Origin: Cryptosporidium bovis
Taxonomy: Eukaryota; Apicomplexa; Conoidasida; Eucoccidiorida; Cryptosporidiidae
Direction of reading: 5' to 3'
Length of the DNA: 64,000 nucleotides
NCBI GenBank assembly: GCA_009768925.2
Contig: VHIT02000012.1
Coordinates: 372,001 to 436,000 of the forward strand
Numbering within the stretch: the stretch's first letter is position 1; each line of letters begins with the position of its first letter. The translations under genes and the position numbers were made by a program. The notes under the pieces are model-generated. The model worked only from the letters and a program-made list of their open reading frames with translations, was not told the origin of the DNA and made no database searches. This document shows positions 48,681-57,935 of the stretch, in pieces.

Positions 48681-50051
48681 TTAATCTGTTCCAAAGTAAC
48701 GGTCAGCAAAACAACCCAAACCAGGCACTACAAATCCATCAGAATTAACATTCTTATCGATTTCAGTTGTAATTAAGGTTGCCTCCGGAAATTCCTTGCA
48801 AATTCTGTGTATTGCGTTTGGGGCAATTATCAAACTTAATACAATTATCTTTCTTTGAAGAACACCTTTAGAAAGTAGGAATTTTATTGCAGAATAAACC
48901 CCAAATCCATTACTAAGAATAGGGTCAAGAATAAATACGTTTCTTGACTTGATATCTTCAGGAAGCTTGCAGTAAATTATATTTGGCTTGTCAAATCTTG
49001 CATCAAGTTCTGTATCCGGGTTTTGAAATTCTAGCAAAATTTTTCCAATTGGTATATCCTTGCAAACTGCAGATAACCCAATTTCCATACTCTCACCACC
49101 TCTGACAATAGAAACCGCACACAATTTATCTTTGTAATTACATTGAACACCATCATACAGCTCTCCTATAGGTGTCTCAATAGTTTGGTACTCGAACTGG
49201 AGATGTCCTAACGCATTCTCAACAACCAATCTTATTAATCTATCTGCCCAGAAAACAAAATCTATCCCTGATGTGTTTTTATTCCTGATGATTGAGTGCA
49301 TCTGACGTATTTGGCAATTAGAAGGTATTAAATGGAAATTTGAGTATATCTTTCTCAAATCGTCCATTCTAAGTTTGTTTCTGAGATGTTGGACAACAAG
49401 GTCAACCGCAACTTCATTTGGGTAGTGGGGGATAACAATATCTGCGTATCTCCTCGTTGGATAGATATACTCGTCATAAGAAGGTTTAACCATTTTCTCA
49501 TACTGTACTAGAATATCATCGATTTCTCTCCCTCTCTCTACAGTGTCTCTTCTTATCCTTCTAATTAATCGAATATCGTCATCTGTATCTACAAAAATTG
49601 ACATGTTAACAAGGTGTCTAATCTTCGGATGAAACAACACAAATATTCCCTCAACAATAACTATTGATGCAGGAGATATGTATCTCCCTGTAGGAAGCCT
49701 CATGTGTTTTTTGAAGCAATAGCTCGGTATAGTTACACCTTTTCCGTTTTTCAGAGAATGTAAGACACTATAAAGAAGGTCAAAATCAACAGAATTGGGG
49801 TGATCAAAGTTATAGTCTGCAATGGTTTGCCCTTCGCTTAGTACTGGTGTTTTGTAAAAACTATCGCTATCTATTACAACAACTCTTTTGTCACCAAGGT
49901 CAGAAAAAATTCTGGAACAGACACTAGTCTTCCCACTTGCACTACCACCTGAAACGGCAATAATAAATACATTAGGAGAACAACCAAAATCATCTGCTAG
50001 AATTTCAATACTTCCACCTGTTTTTAGTTCTTCTTGGCTGACTTCTACCAT
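48681..50051 (-). CDS. Uridine kinase-uracil phosphoribosyltransferase fusion
   Basis: A 456-residue bifunctional pyrimidine-salvage enzyme, important in a parasite genus that lacks de novo pyrimidine synthesis. Residues 28-235 are uridine kinase: P-loop GGSASGKT at 35-42, IDSDSFYK, YNFDHPNSVDFDLL, and the lid RIRRDTVERGREIDDILVQY. Residues 240-456 are UPRT: IPSNCQIRQMHSIIRNK, SIVRGGESMEIGL, and the C-terminal uracil-binding end VPGLGCFADRYFGTD, close to the canonical PGLGDFGDRYFGT. The PRPP loop, usually DPMLATGGS, reads DPILSNGFG at 376-384. So the kinase half looks intact while the UPRT half has an altered phosphate loop. Cytosolic. It is divergent from the membrane J-protein gene, 316 nt apart. 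Confidence 0.93.
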   Translation of the reverse strand: MVEVSQEELKTGGSIEILADDFGCSPNVFIIAVSGGSASGKTSVCSRIFSDLGDKRVVVIDSDSFYKTPVLSEGQTIADYNFDHPNSVDFDLLYSVLHSLKNGKGVTIPSYCFKKHMRLPTGRYISPASIVIVEGIFVLFHPKIRHLVNMSIFVDTDDDIRLIRRIRRDTVERGREIDDILVQYEKMVKPSYDEYIYPTRRYADIVIPHYPNEVAVDLVVQHLRNKLRMDDLRKIYSNFHLIPSNCQIRQMHSIIRNKNTSGIDFVFWADRLIRLVVENALGHLQFEYQTIETPIGELYDGVQCNYKDKLCAVSIVRGGESMEIGLSAVCKDIPIGKILLEFQNPDTELDARFDKPNIIYCKLPEDIKSRNVFILDPILSNGFGVYSAIKFLLSKGVLQRKIIVLSLIIAPNAIHRICKEFPEATLITTEIDKNVNSDGFVVPGLGCFADRYFGTD

Positions 50052-50367
50052 AGGTCAAAGTTGTTTATTAAAAGTAAAAAAAAGTCAATTTTCTAGCTTT
50101 TATAGAAAATATACAACTGTTTGGCGGTATTATTTTTCTCTTCTACGAATCAGCTATTTATGTTCAGTTGTTCAGTTTTTGTGGAAATACATATCTTAGT
50201 AAAGCCATGAATTGATTTTGAATCCTATTGTCTATTATTTTAGAAATTTAAATGAATATAATCGATTTTGAGTCCTTAATTTTAATTACTGTTTGACTAA
50301 TCGTAAGGTTCTGTCTTCCTACTGATACTAAGAAAGTTTGGATCAACAATATTATGATTTTGGAACA
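50052..50367. other. Divergent promoter region
   Basis: A 316-nt region between the UK-UPRT gene (minus) and the membrane J-protein gene (plus). TTTGGCGG at 50120-50127 lies 69 nt upstream of UK-UPRT. No other feature recognised. Confidence 0.5.
50120..50127 (+). promoter_or_regulatory. TTTGGCGG site upstream of UK-UPRT
   Basis: TTTGGCGG, sharing the TTGGCG core with the two TTGGCGCC octamers. Nucleotide-metabolism genes are classic E2F targets elsewhere, which makes the placement suggestive but not proof. Confidence 0.35.
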
Positions 50368-51492
50368 ATGATTGACGATCAATTAATCATTTACACGGTA
50401 ATAATTTCTCCAGTAATCAGTTGGTTAACATCAACAAAAAGAGGTTGGAATAAAAGAAGCCAATTAAGTGGAATAATTTTTTCACTTGTTTTTTTGTTTT
50501 TTGCGTGTATTTTGCAAAACATGAGAGTCTCACAAAATTATTATCAAATTCTTGGTATTTCTAACAGTTCTTCGAAGTCAGATATTGCAAGTGCATTTAG
50601 AAAACTTGCATTGAGGTACCATCCTGACAAAAATCCCGATCCAAAAGCACGTGAGATATATTCAAAAGTTAGAAATGCAAATGAAGTGCTTTCAAGTGAT
50701 TTAAAAAGGAATTGGTACCTTAGATTTGGAAGCATTGAAAGTAATATTGATTTATATGGTGTCTCTCAGGAAGATGAAGATTTCATTGAGTTTCCTTTGC
50801 ACTTGGTATTGGTCCCATTAATAGCTGCGGTTGTACCGATATGTTTATCATTAATGATGTGGAATGATCAGGAGAATGTAAGGGGGATTATTTTATGCTT
50901 TATTTTGTGGACCTTTTCTTGCAGCATATTGCTAAAGTTTGATAGAAATGAGAGAGATTTATTCACCTTCGTTCCATTTTTCAGAGATTTCCTCCCATTT
51001 GAAAAGATTCGTGTTCTCGATGGATTGTATATTACCGTAATGAATGTTTTACAATTAATAATGCCTTACTTAACTACAAGCTTCTATAGAAACGAATTAG
51101 CGGAGTTCTATCAATCGCTTTTGAGGAAAAAGTTGAGGTTGTTGATATATTTGGAAGATTTATATAAGACTATCTTGTCAAAGAATGATAGAAACGTAGA
51201 TAACAGTTTTGAGAATAATTTAATACAAGAAATAAATATTTTAACTCCAGAATTTCAATCTAATAGAGTAAATAATGAGATTAAAAGGCATATACAGGAA
51301 ACCAGCTCAAGTTATAGACAGCTTTTGGTCGATGATTCATATCTAAATAGTCCCTGGGAAGATTCTTTTCAGGATGTATTTTCGTTACTAGAAGATAATT
51401 TGGATTTAGAGCCCAAAGGCTCCAGAATTTCAATTAGTACAATCTTGTTTGTACTATTTTGGGTTTACAGAATTTACCATGCTTTTAGTTGA
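50368..51492 (+). CDS. Membrane-anchored J-domain co-chaperone
   Basis: A 374-residue protein from the ATG at 50368; the frame reaches back to a TTG at 50338, which I do not use. Two hydrophobic segments (LIIYTVIISPVISWL and GIIFSLVFLFFACIL) precede a J domain with YYQILGISNSSSKSDIASAF and HPD at residues 85-87. Two more membrane segments follow (LVLVPLIAAVVPICLSLMMW and GIILCFILWTFSCSILL), then a helical, charged C-terminus with a final hydrophobic stretch. J between membrane helices recalls Sec63, so an ER chaperone partner of BiP is possible, but I see no Sec63 Brl region. The coding region overlaps the convergent TBCE gene by 8 nt. Confidence 0.8.
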   Translation: MIDDQLIIYTVIISPVISWLTSTKRGWNKRSQLSGIIFSLVFLFFACILQNMRVSQNYYQILGISNSSSKSDIASAFRKLALRYHPDKNPDPKAREIYSKVRNANEVLSSDLKRNWYLRFGSIESNIDLYGVSQEDEDFIEFPLHLVLVPLIAAVVPICLSLMMWNDQENVRGIILCFILWTFSCSILLKFDRNERDLFTFVPFFRDFLPFEKIRVLDGLYITVMNVLQLIMPYLTTSFYRNELAEFYQSLLRKKLRLLIYLEDLYKTILSKNDRNVDNSFENNLIQEINILTPEFQSNRVNNEIKRHIQETSSSYRQLLVDDSYLNSPWEDSFQDVFSLLEDNLDLEPKGSRISISTILFVLFWVYRIYHAFS

Positions 51493-53005
51493 GGGTACTG
51501 TCTAAGATACTGATATTACCAGAATCATTTATTCCAATATCACTCAATGTGAGTGTATTGCTGTATTCGTCAATATTAATGCTCATATTATCATTTTCGA
51601 AAATCAATTTAAGTGGTTTGCTCCTTGGAATTTTGTATAATCTCGAAATGAGCACCTTGATCTCCGAAACTGTGATCTTTCTGTTGATTTTTATTGTCGG
51701 TGTCAACTTTTCTGACTGCTTGAATTTAGACATAAATGTAAGTTCAATATACTTTGCTTCCGGAGGCCTTTCTTCAATATTTACATTTTCACTATTATTG
51801 AAAATGTTTTTTGACATGAAATTGAGCAGGATATCACTGTTAGGATCCATCTCTCTTAAATCACTGTTCATATGAACCAAATATTGTGAAATATAATAGC
51901 GTTGTGATGAAATAATGTCGTCTTGTTTGAGAATGCTTTTATTATATGTTTTTATGTTCGGGAATAGTGAAATGATTATACTTCTCACATCATAATAACG
52001 ATTTTTAACCTTAAATATCCTATTACTTCTTAACGAAATTTCCTCGAGATTTGGAAATGCTCTACTTATATACAAAATAGAATTCAGAGTTTCCAAACCA
52101 CATCCGTCCATTATCAATTTGGCAATATTTGGATAAACATGTTTAACATCAGATTTGGAATCAATTTCAGGAATATTCATAAAATTATTGTTCGAAATAT
52201 TAATGGCAGACAATTTTATAAAATTTTCTAGTATTCTACTTCGAAACATTTCCCAGTTATCTAGCATGTTGTAGCTAATATCTATTTCCTTGATTGTACC
52301 ATTTTTGTTTTTGACATTTAGGGATAAATATTTATTTGACGATACATTAATATACTCAACATTTGGGAATACAGAGTTTTCATTGCACATAGAAGTAATT
52401 TGTTCAAATTCGATACTTGTTTTACTTAAACTCAATACCCTTATTTTGTCAAATATAAATTTTTTCCCCTCATTGCTACTCATTATTTGATTACCATTCA
52501 GTACTAAATATTTAGCATTTTTTAAGTGGGACAAAATACAGTAAACTGTTTCCCAATTAGATATCAAGTTATCGTTCAAGTATATTGATTCAATATTTTT
52601 TAAACAAGTTGAAAGTTCATAAAATAAAGATTTCTCATAATTTTGTTCCAATTTGTTACATGAACAATACGAAATATTCATTTTCTCTAGAGAAAGTGAA
52701 GATAGCCTTCTGCAATATTCATAAGCTTTCTTTAATCCAACAAAGAATTCTAAGTTACCATCATCAGATAAGTAACGATCTATTAGAGCGTCCTGAAAAG
52801 AAATTCCTGTATTAAATAGGTCCTTGTTATAAAATTGAAGCTTACTTGTAACTTTACAAACAGATTTTTCATCAGGTTCGTCATTTGGTTCAGGATCCCA
52901 TTCTATTCCAAATAATGGCTCAGAAGTTTCATTGAAATCAATAGAACGTATCGTTCCAACTTTCTCATTATTAATCGATAACACACGATCACCAATATTA
53001 GTCAT
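51485..53005 (-). CDS. TBCE: Tubulin-folding cofactor E (TBCE)
   Basis: A 506-residue cofactor that should bind alpha-tubulin during tubulin heterodimer assembly and disassembly in the cytosol. Residues 1-60 are a CAP-Gly-like domain (IGDRVLSIN, VGTIRSIDF, FGIEWDPEP). Leucine-rich repeats run from about 100 to 370 (ESIYLNDNLISNWETV, KYLVLNGNQIM, LEEISLRSNRIF). Residues 420-500 form a ubiquitin-like domain (IKINRKITVSEIKVLISRLY, KPLKLIFENDNM). Length and order fit the family (human 527). The CAP-Gly lacks a recognisable GKNDG motif, reading NDEPDEKSV instead. The last bases overlap the convergent J-protein gene. Confidence 0.87.
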   Translation of the reverse strand: MTNIGDRVLSINNEKVGTIRSIDFNETSEPLFGIEWDPEPNDEPDEKSVCKVTSKLQFYNKDLFNTGISFQDALIDRYLSDDGNLEFFVGLKKAYEYCRRLSSLSLEKMNISYCSCNKLEQNYEKSLFYELSTCLKNIESIYLNDNLISNWETVYCILSHLKNAKYLVLNGNQIMSSNEGKKFIFDKIRVLSLSKTSIEFEQITSMCNENSVFPNVEYINVSSNKYLSLNVKNKNGTIKEIDISYNMLDNWEMFRSRILENFIKLSAINISNNNFMNIPEIDSKSDVKHVYPNIAKLIMDGCGLETLNSILYISRAFPNLEEISLRSNRIFKVKNRYYDVRSIIISLFPNIKTYNKSILKQDDIISSQRYYISQYLVHMNSDLREMDPNSDILLNFMSKNIFNNSENVNIEERPPEAKYIELTFMSKFKQSEKLTPTIKINRKITVSEIKVLISRLYKIPRSKPLKLIFENDNMSINIDEYSNTLTLSDIGINDSGNISILDSTLN

Positions 53006-53409
53006 TAAGCAAGAAAAAAAGTGGTTTCAAATCATTCTGCGCCAAATAGATGGGAAGACATAATATCTTAGAATAAATATATAATTAGTAACAAAATCAT
53101 CTACACATCGGGCAACACAAACTTCTATGTATAAAATGTCCTAATTCATTGGTCTCTTATCTACGTTTTTATAGAATTCCAGAAATCATATCACACCCCA
53201 GTAGTAGGGGTAAAGTGGGATAGTAAAAAGTAAACAAAAATGTTCCATGGTTTAGGTATTAAACACTGAGGAAATATTGGTATTCCACGCTTGTTTAAAG
53301 AATTGTGACTATTGCGATTTTTGTCCTTAGAAGTTGCCCCTAAATCTTATTTACCATTCAGAAGAATAGGGTGACAGTCAACGTTACGTACACCTTCGAC
53401 AGCAATGTA
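53006..53409. other. Intergenic region upstream of TBCE
   Basis: A 404-nt stretch with GCGCCAAA at 53039-53046 and the 3' flank of the next minus-strand gene. No gene seen. Confidence 0.5.
53039..53046 (-). promoter_or_regulatory. TTTGGCGC site upstream of TBCE
   Basis: Reads TTTGGCGC on the coding strand, only 34 nt upstream of the TBCE ATG. This is the best match in the window to the E2F/DP-type consensus. Role inferred. Confidence 0.45.
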
Positions 53410-55152
53410 TTATTTCTCAGTTGAGCTGCTCGCGTCAAACACCTTGTTATCACCAAGTAGGGAATACTTCAGTTCATTTTGAATTGAATGAAGTGGATCA
53501 TCACCGTTTTTGTTACAGTAATAGACATTATTATAAACTTTGCCTTGACCCTGAGAAACAGTTGCAGGTATCAACTCCACCCCACTTGATTCTGAATTTA
53601 TTATTTGACTTCCCAACTTGTTTTTACTGTAATTATAGACATTCGGTTCAATAATCCTCTTCATTTCAGCTGAACTCACGTTAGAATTTAAATTAGTCAC
53701 TTCGGGGCTATTAATCTTAAACAATTCAGGTTCCACAGATTCTTTCGAGCCAGTCCTAGTTGCATAAGTGTTTTTTCCGATCAACTTAGATAATTCATTG
53801 ACATTGCCTGACTTTCTTTTTGTTCCCCTAACATTCACTTTCCCCCTACTTTGAGCTAGAGACTGGGCATGCAAGTTTATAAAGCGTTCCTCAAGTCCAC
53901 ACATGGCAGCTATTTGCCAAAGTTGTTTTGTGGTTGCATTCCTGATGTCTGCAATCTTACTCGCTTCAATTCTTTTTTCCGGGTTACATCTCAAATATGC
54001 GGATAATTCACTCTTCAGTAGAGCTCTCCCTTGATCTCCTAATCTATATTTTCTCGTCTGATTTAATTTGAAAATGTCATTTTGTTCAGTAGCAATATTC
54101 TCTGAAGCTGCGGTGGCAATTTGCCTTTGAGAAGTAATAGAAAAGTTGTCTTTACCAGTGCTATCTATTTTCACATTATTACTTTGATCGGTCACCTCAC
54201 CAATGCATCCAAACGTTTTTAGGGAATCGCCGACAATATTTCTACTATCGGTGTCAGAATTATATGTATTTAAGTAGTTTCTAACCCTCTCATTTAAATC
54301 ATTAAGCCCATTTATATTATTTATATAGGAATATATCAAATTATTTAACCTTTCTAAGCCTTCTGGTGTATTTTGGTCCTTTGTCTGATCTATTAAAACC
54401 CCTTTTTGGTTTTTTGACATATCCTGGGAGTTAGGAAACGTTGGCTTCATGGAGTTCTGGAGCAAATTACTGACCTGACCCACAATACCCGGACGTGAAG
54501 TGGCAATCGATGAGACTCCCGGAAGTATATTTGATGGAATTAAAGCAGGCTGTGAATTAATAGCAAGGAATTGTGATTGTGCCAGTGGATTAATAATATT
54601 TGTGTGTTGGTCTGTCTTCAGACTGCTCTCAGACTGTTTTTCCTCGTTATAATTCATAAAACCTTGATTTAAGAGCAAGCTTTCAACACCAGAGAGGTTA
54701 CTAAATTGAATTCCAGGGTTCCCAACGGCGAGAGGAAAATTACCTTGAAGAGTATTCATATTATATCCTCTCAATAACGAAGAATAGTAATCTGGAATAA
54801 TTCCTTGTAAATTACCAATCAAATTATTCGTTCTGTAAAGCTGGTTCGGGAGTATAAAAGGATTTCCGGGATTTAATTCATTTAAGGCACCTAAGTTGAG
54901 GTTCATACCAAGTCCCATGTTAATCCCAAGACCAATATTTGGATTCGGTGTTATCTGCTGGCTCGTATTCTGGCAATTCAACATTAGGGTTTCGAGATAA
55001 TTATTTGTCAGCGGTTTACCTTCAAGTACAGGTGAAACACATGTTGTAGATGGGGCAGAAGTTATTCTGTGTGAAGAAGATTGTTCAATTCCGATAGACG
55101 ATTTTTTTCCTGGTATTTCATTAATGGTATCACTTTCCTTTAATTGATTCAT
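53410..55152 (-). CDS. Asn/Gly/Leu-rich hypothetical protein with one helical domain, 580 aa
   Basis: I do not recognise this protein. Most is low-complexity and probably disordered, including GLGINMGLGMNLNLGALNEL near residue 75-95 and Ser/Asn/Gln-rich tracts. The exception is a compact charged, helical segment at about 368-440 (YRLGDQGRALLKSELSAYLR, RIEASKIADIRNATTKQLWQ, CGLEERFINLHAQSLAQSRG), followed by a basic GTKRKSG. It may be a DNA- or protein-binding module; the basic patch suggests nuclear location. No AP2, Myb or zinc motif is seen. The ATG at 55152 is the only plausible start. It shares a 716-nt divergent promoter region with the 55869 gene. Confidence 0.7.
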   Translation of the reverse strand: MNQLKESDTINEIPGKKSSIGIEQSSSHRITSAPSTTCVSPVLEGKPLTNNYLETLMLNCQNTSQQITPNPNIGLGINMGLGMNLNLGALNELNPGNPFILPNQLYRTNNLIGNLQGIIPDYYSSLLRGYNMNTLQGNFPLAVGNPGIQFSNLSGVESLLLNQGFMNYNEEKQSESSLKTDQHTNIINPLAQSQFLAINSQPALIPSNILPGVSSIATSRPGIVGQVSNLLQNSMKPTFPNSQDMSKNQKGVLIDQTKDQNTPEGLERLNNLIYSYINNINGLNDLNERVRNYLNTYNSDTDSRNIVGDSLKTFGCIGEVTDQSNNVKIDSTGKDNFSITSQRQIATAASENIATEQNDIFKLNQTRKYRLGDQGRALLKSELSAYLRCNPEKRIEASKIADIRNATTKQLWQIAAMCGLEERFINLHAQSLAQSRGKVNVRGTKRKSGNVNELSKLIGKNTYATRTGSKESVEPELFKINSPEVTNLNSNVSSAEMKRIIEPNVYNYSKNKLGSQIINSESSGVELIPATVSQGQGKVYNNVYYCNKNGDDPLHSIQNELKYSLLGDNKVFDASSSTEK

Positions 55153-55868
55153 TTTTAAAGTGTAATGGTAAATTATGATATTTCCAGTTTAAAAAAAGGG
55201 GATGTTTCTGAGAATAGTGGATAAAATTAGATATACATATATGAAAATACATATATAAATACATATATATTTCTGACCGGATTCACAACTTTTTGAATAA
55301 GCTATTGATTTTCAACCTCTGAGAGAAAAAAATTGGAATGTAATTTCACAGTGAACTAAAAAACATTCATTAATAACGTCGGGCATGTATTTATTTATTC
55401 TCTACCTGCATATCTGCTGTCTATAGCCTTTGCCCCACGCCTAATTACGAGACATACATGTTACTTTTGCAAGTACATAGCAAGTGGATTACACTTTAGT
55501 CTCACGTACTTGTCTACAAATCTTTTTTTTTCTTTTTTTAATAATTTTTTAGGTGCAAATTACTCTATTTTTACTGGGTATGAACATGCTATAATTATTG
55601 GTGGTTAAGTAGTATTCATAACTTTTTAAAAGTTAATTTGAAAGTTGCTAGTTATATATTTCTACCTCTTTTAGAAAAGAACTCTAATAGGCATGTAGAA
55701 TAATAATTATCAATATTTTAGAGAGTATAATTCTTTATTATTTTCACTTTTTAAGTATTATATTTGTTTTTTTTGTGTATTTTGGGTGTAGAGCTTTTCC
55801 ACACTGAAGCTACATGCTGCGCGCTTCTTGAGGTTAAATATACTAGTCTATAGGGCTTAACTTTGTTA
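55153..55868. other. Divergent promoter region with ATACATATAT repeats
   Basis: A 716-nt region between two divergent orphan genes. Near-repeats of ATACATATAT lie at about 55230-55271, and a T-rich run is at 55520-55550. No gene is seen. Confidence 0.5.
55230..55271. repeat. Short ATACATATAT tandem-like repeat
   Basis: Three spaced copies of an ACATATAT word (ATATACATATATG, ATACATATATA, ATACATATATAT) within about 42 nt. A simple A+T-rich repeat, possibly TATA-like. Confidence 0.6.
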
Positions 55869-57800
55869 ATGGGAGGTTTAACCAACAACGGAACGAAAAG
55901 AGGAATACAAGTTTATGATGATAGGTTACATAAATGCGATGATACTGAAGCCTTACATGCAAGGACTTTATTATATCTCTTTCTATCTTTGGGCGCATTG
56001 AAAACTGAGGGATGTCGCAGGTTACCTAATGAATATAAGGCATTTGAAATCTTTGTGATTGTAAAAAAAAGAGACTTGGTGACTGGGATTATAAAGGATA
56101 TTGGTAAAGAACCGATTTATCCAGTTAATTATTGTACACCATTCGAAAGTAGTAAGATTTACATTTACTTTAATTTTAATTCAGTAGATAATATTGTTGA
56201 TTACCTTGAAAAAAATGAATTAACATTCGATTTGTGTTTCTCTCGGGATAATTTAAATATAAATCTTTTGTCAAATGAAAGAATAAACGATATCATTAGT
56301 CCCATGAATGATATTGAGAAGAATTACAATATTTCTAATTCTGAAAACGGCTTCAAAACATGTTTGATCTTGAAACTTGAGTGGTGCATTGCTCGTTCAA
56401 ATAAAATTCAGGATTTTGGGTTAGGATTGAATCACTTACATAGAACTAAAATTGAAATGTCTGGAGTGTGTAACTATAATTTAAAAGGTTCTGCAAATTC
56501 GGTTAAAATGAACTACAAAACAGCTCTCTGGCTCCCAGAGAAATTGTATTTTATTTATGAAGATATGATATTTTATGATCCTATAAATTCATTAGCTTAT
56601 GAATCTCAAACGACAAAAAGAAGCAATGTTCCTATGAATGGAGGATCATCTCTTCAACGCGAGTTGAGGGAAGAAACTCTGTCTAGAAATCATGAAAAAT
56701 TTGGGGGTTGGAAAATAAAGTTAACAAGTATTTCACTTAAAGAAGAGGGGTTCATTCACATTTACGATAGATTTCCAAAACATTATGGGCAAAAAAGTTT
56801 TAAGGTTTTTCTGCAACATTGCATTAAGAATAAAGATGGTGAAAATTTGACTCCGTATAGAGGCAGCTGGAGTATTCTCACTTTAAGAAGAACAAGAAAT
56901 AGTATAAACACAGGTGATTTTTCATATAGTAAATTATATTCTTCAAATTTAAACATTTATTCAAGAATAACAGAAGTTTTTTTCGAAGACATTTCCGATA
57001 AATACTTCTTCGTTAAGTGTACCGTCTCAAGCACACTAAGTGATGGTACTGAAAATAGTGTCGGTGACCTTGATGTATTATTTGTAGGAAGATTGAATCT
57101 CAGCGGACTAATTAATAAAAAAGTAATAGTCAAGTTGTATAAGAACCTCTCATCAAGAATCTCAATAGGATATATAAATCTGGAGTTAAATGATATCGGT
57201 CACAAAACATACATTCCTAAAACAGATGACTTAAGTAGTACCTCACCAATACACAATTTATGTGTGTTCAAGAAAAGAATAAATGTTAATAATATTTTGG
57301 ATGAGCTGAGTTTATTATTTTTCTATATCTATTTACATGTCGAAATGAGATCAAAAGTCGAAGACAAGAATCCGAAGGATATACTCGAAGAATTATACTT
57401 CCGAGTTACAAAGTCCTTGAAACACAGTTATTTGAATATGGCTAATATATCAAAGTTCATAGAGGCGTTCATACCTCCAGATCACTATTTTTTGGGTTGT
57501 TTGACAGAATTGGTTGAAAAAACAAACGATGAGGCAATAATGATTGAAACCAATGAAATTCTAAATCAACTATTATTTCCTCATCTTGTATTACTGAAAA
57601 AAATATACAAACATATTTTTACAGGAAGTACCCACTTAGAACGCACTCAATTCACAAGAATATGCAATTCTTTGGGTGTGAGGGAAAGCTTCGCTGTAGC
57701 TTGGTTCGAAATGATGAGAAGAAACTCTGACAAAGGTGTAAGTATTGAATCATATATTTATTGTATTGATCATTACAGAGTAAGAAACATATTCAAATAA
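55869..57800 (+). CDS. Hypothetical protein, 643 aa, with helical C-terminal end
   Basis: I do not recognise this protein. The start is the ATG at 55869; a TTG two codons earlier is not used. Residues 1-200 contain alternating hydrophobic strands (FEIFVIVKKRDLVTGIIKDI, SSKIYIYFNFNSV). Middle strands such as YFFVKCTVSSTL and DVLFVGRLNLSG suggest a beta-rich domain, possibly C2-like but unproven. Residues 480-643 are helical; the last 60 (RTQFTRICNSLGVRESFAVA, DKGVSIESYIYCIDHYRV) look like an EF-hand-type pair without clear calcium ligands. No signal peptide or membrane helix is seen. It ends 135 nt before the convergent 71-residue gene. Confidence 0.7.
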   Translation: MGGLTNNGTKRGIQVYDDRLHKCDDTEALHARTLLYLFLSLGALKTEGCRRLPNEYKAFEIFVIVKKRDLVTGIIKDIGKEPIYPVNYCTPFESSKIYIYFNFNSVDNIVDYLEKNELTFDLCFSRDNLNINLLSNERINDIISPMNDIEKNYNISNSENGFKTCLILKLEWCIARSNKIQDFGLGLNHLHRTKIEMSGVCNYNLKGSANSVKMNYKTALWLPEKLYFIYEDMIFYDPINSLAYESQTTKRSNVPMNGGSSLQRELREETLSRNHEKFGGWKIKLTSISLKEEGFIHIYDRFPKHYGQKSFKVFLQHCIKNKDGENLTPYRGSWSILTLRRTRNSINTGDFSYSKLYSSNLNIYSRITEVFFEDISDKYFFVKCTVSSTLSDGTENSVGDLDVLFVGRLNLSGLINKKVIVKLYKNLSSRISIGYINLELNDIGHKTYIPKTDDLSSTSPIHNLCVFKKRINVNNILDELSLLFFYIYLHVEMRSKVEDKNPKDILEELYFRVTKSLKHSYLNMANISKFIEAFIPPDHYFLGCLTELVEKTNDEAIMIETNEILNQLLFPHLVLLKKIYKHIFTGSTHLERTQFTRICNSLGVRESFAVAWFEMMRRNSDKGVSIESYIYCIDHYRVRNIFK

Positions 57801-57935
57801 TATACTCGGAAAAAAGATCTTATATTTTAACCAAACAATGATAAGCCTGTTGAAATACTTTTAGATGATAATTTAAAGCATGAATTGATTACTACTTTGA
57901 GATGGTATCACAATTTGGCTAAGATAAGAAGCCCT

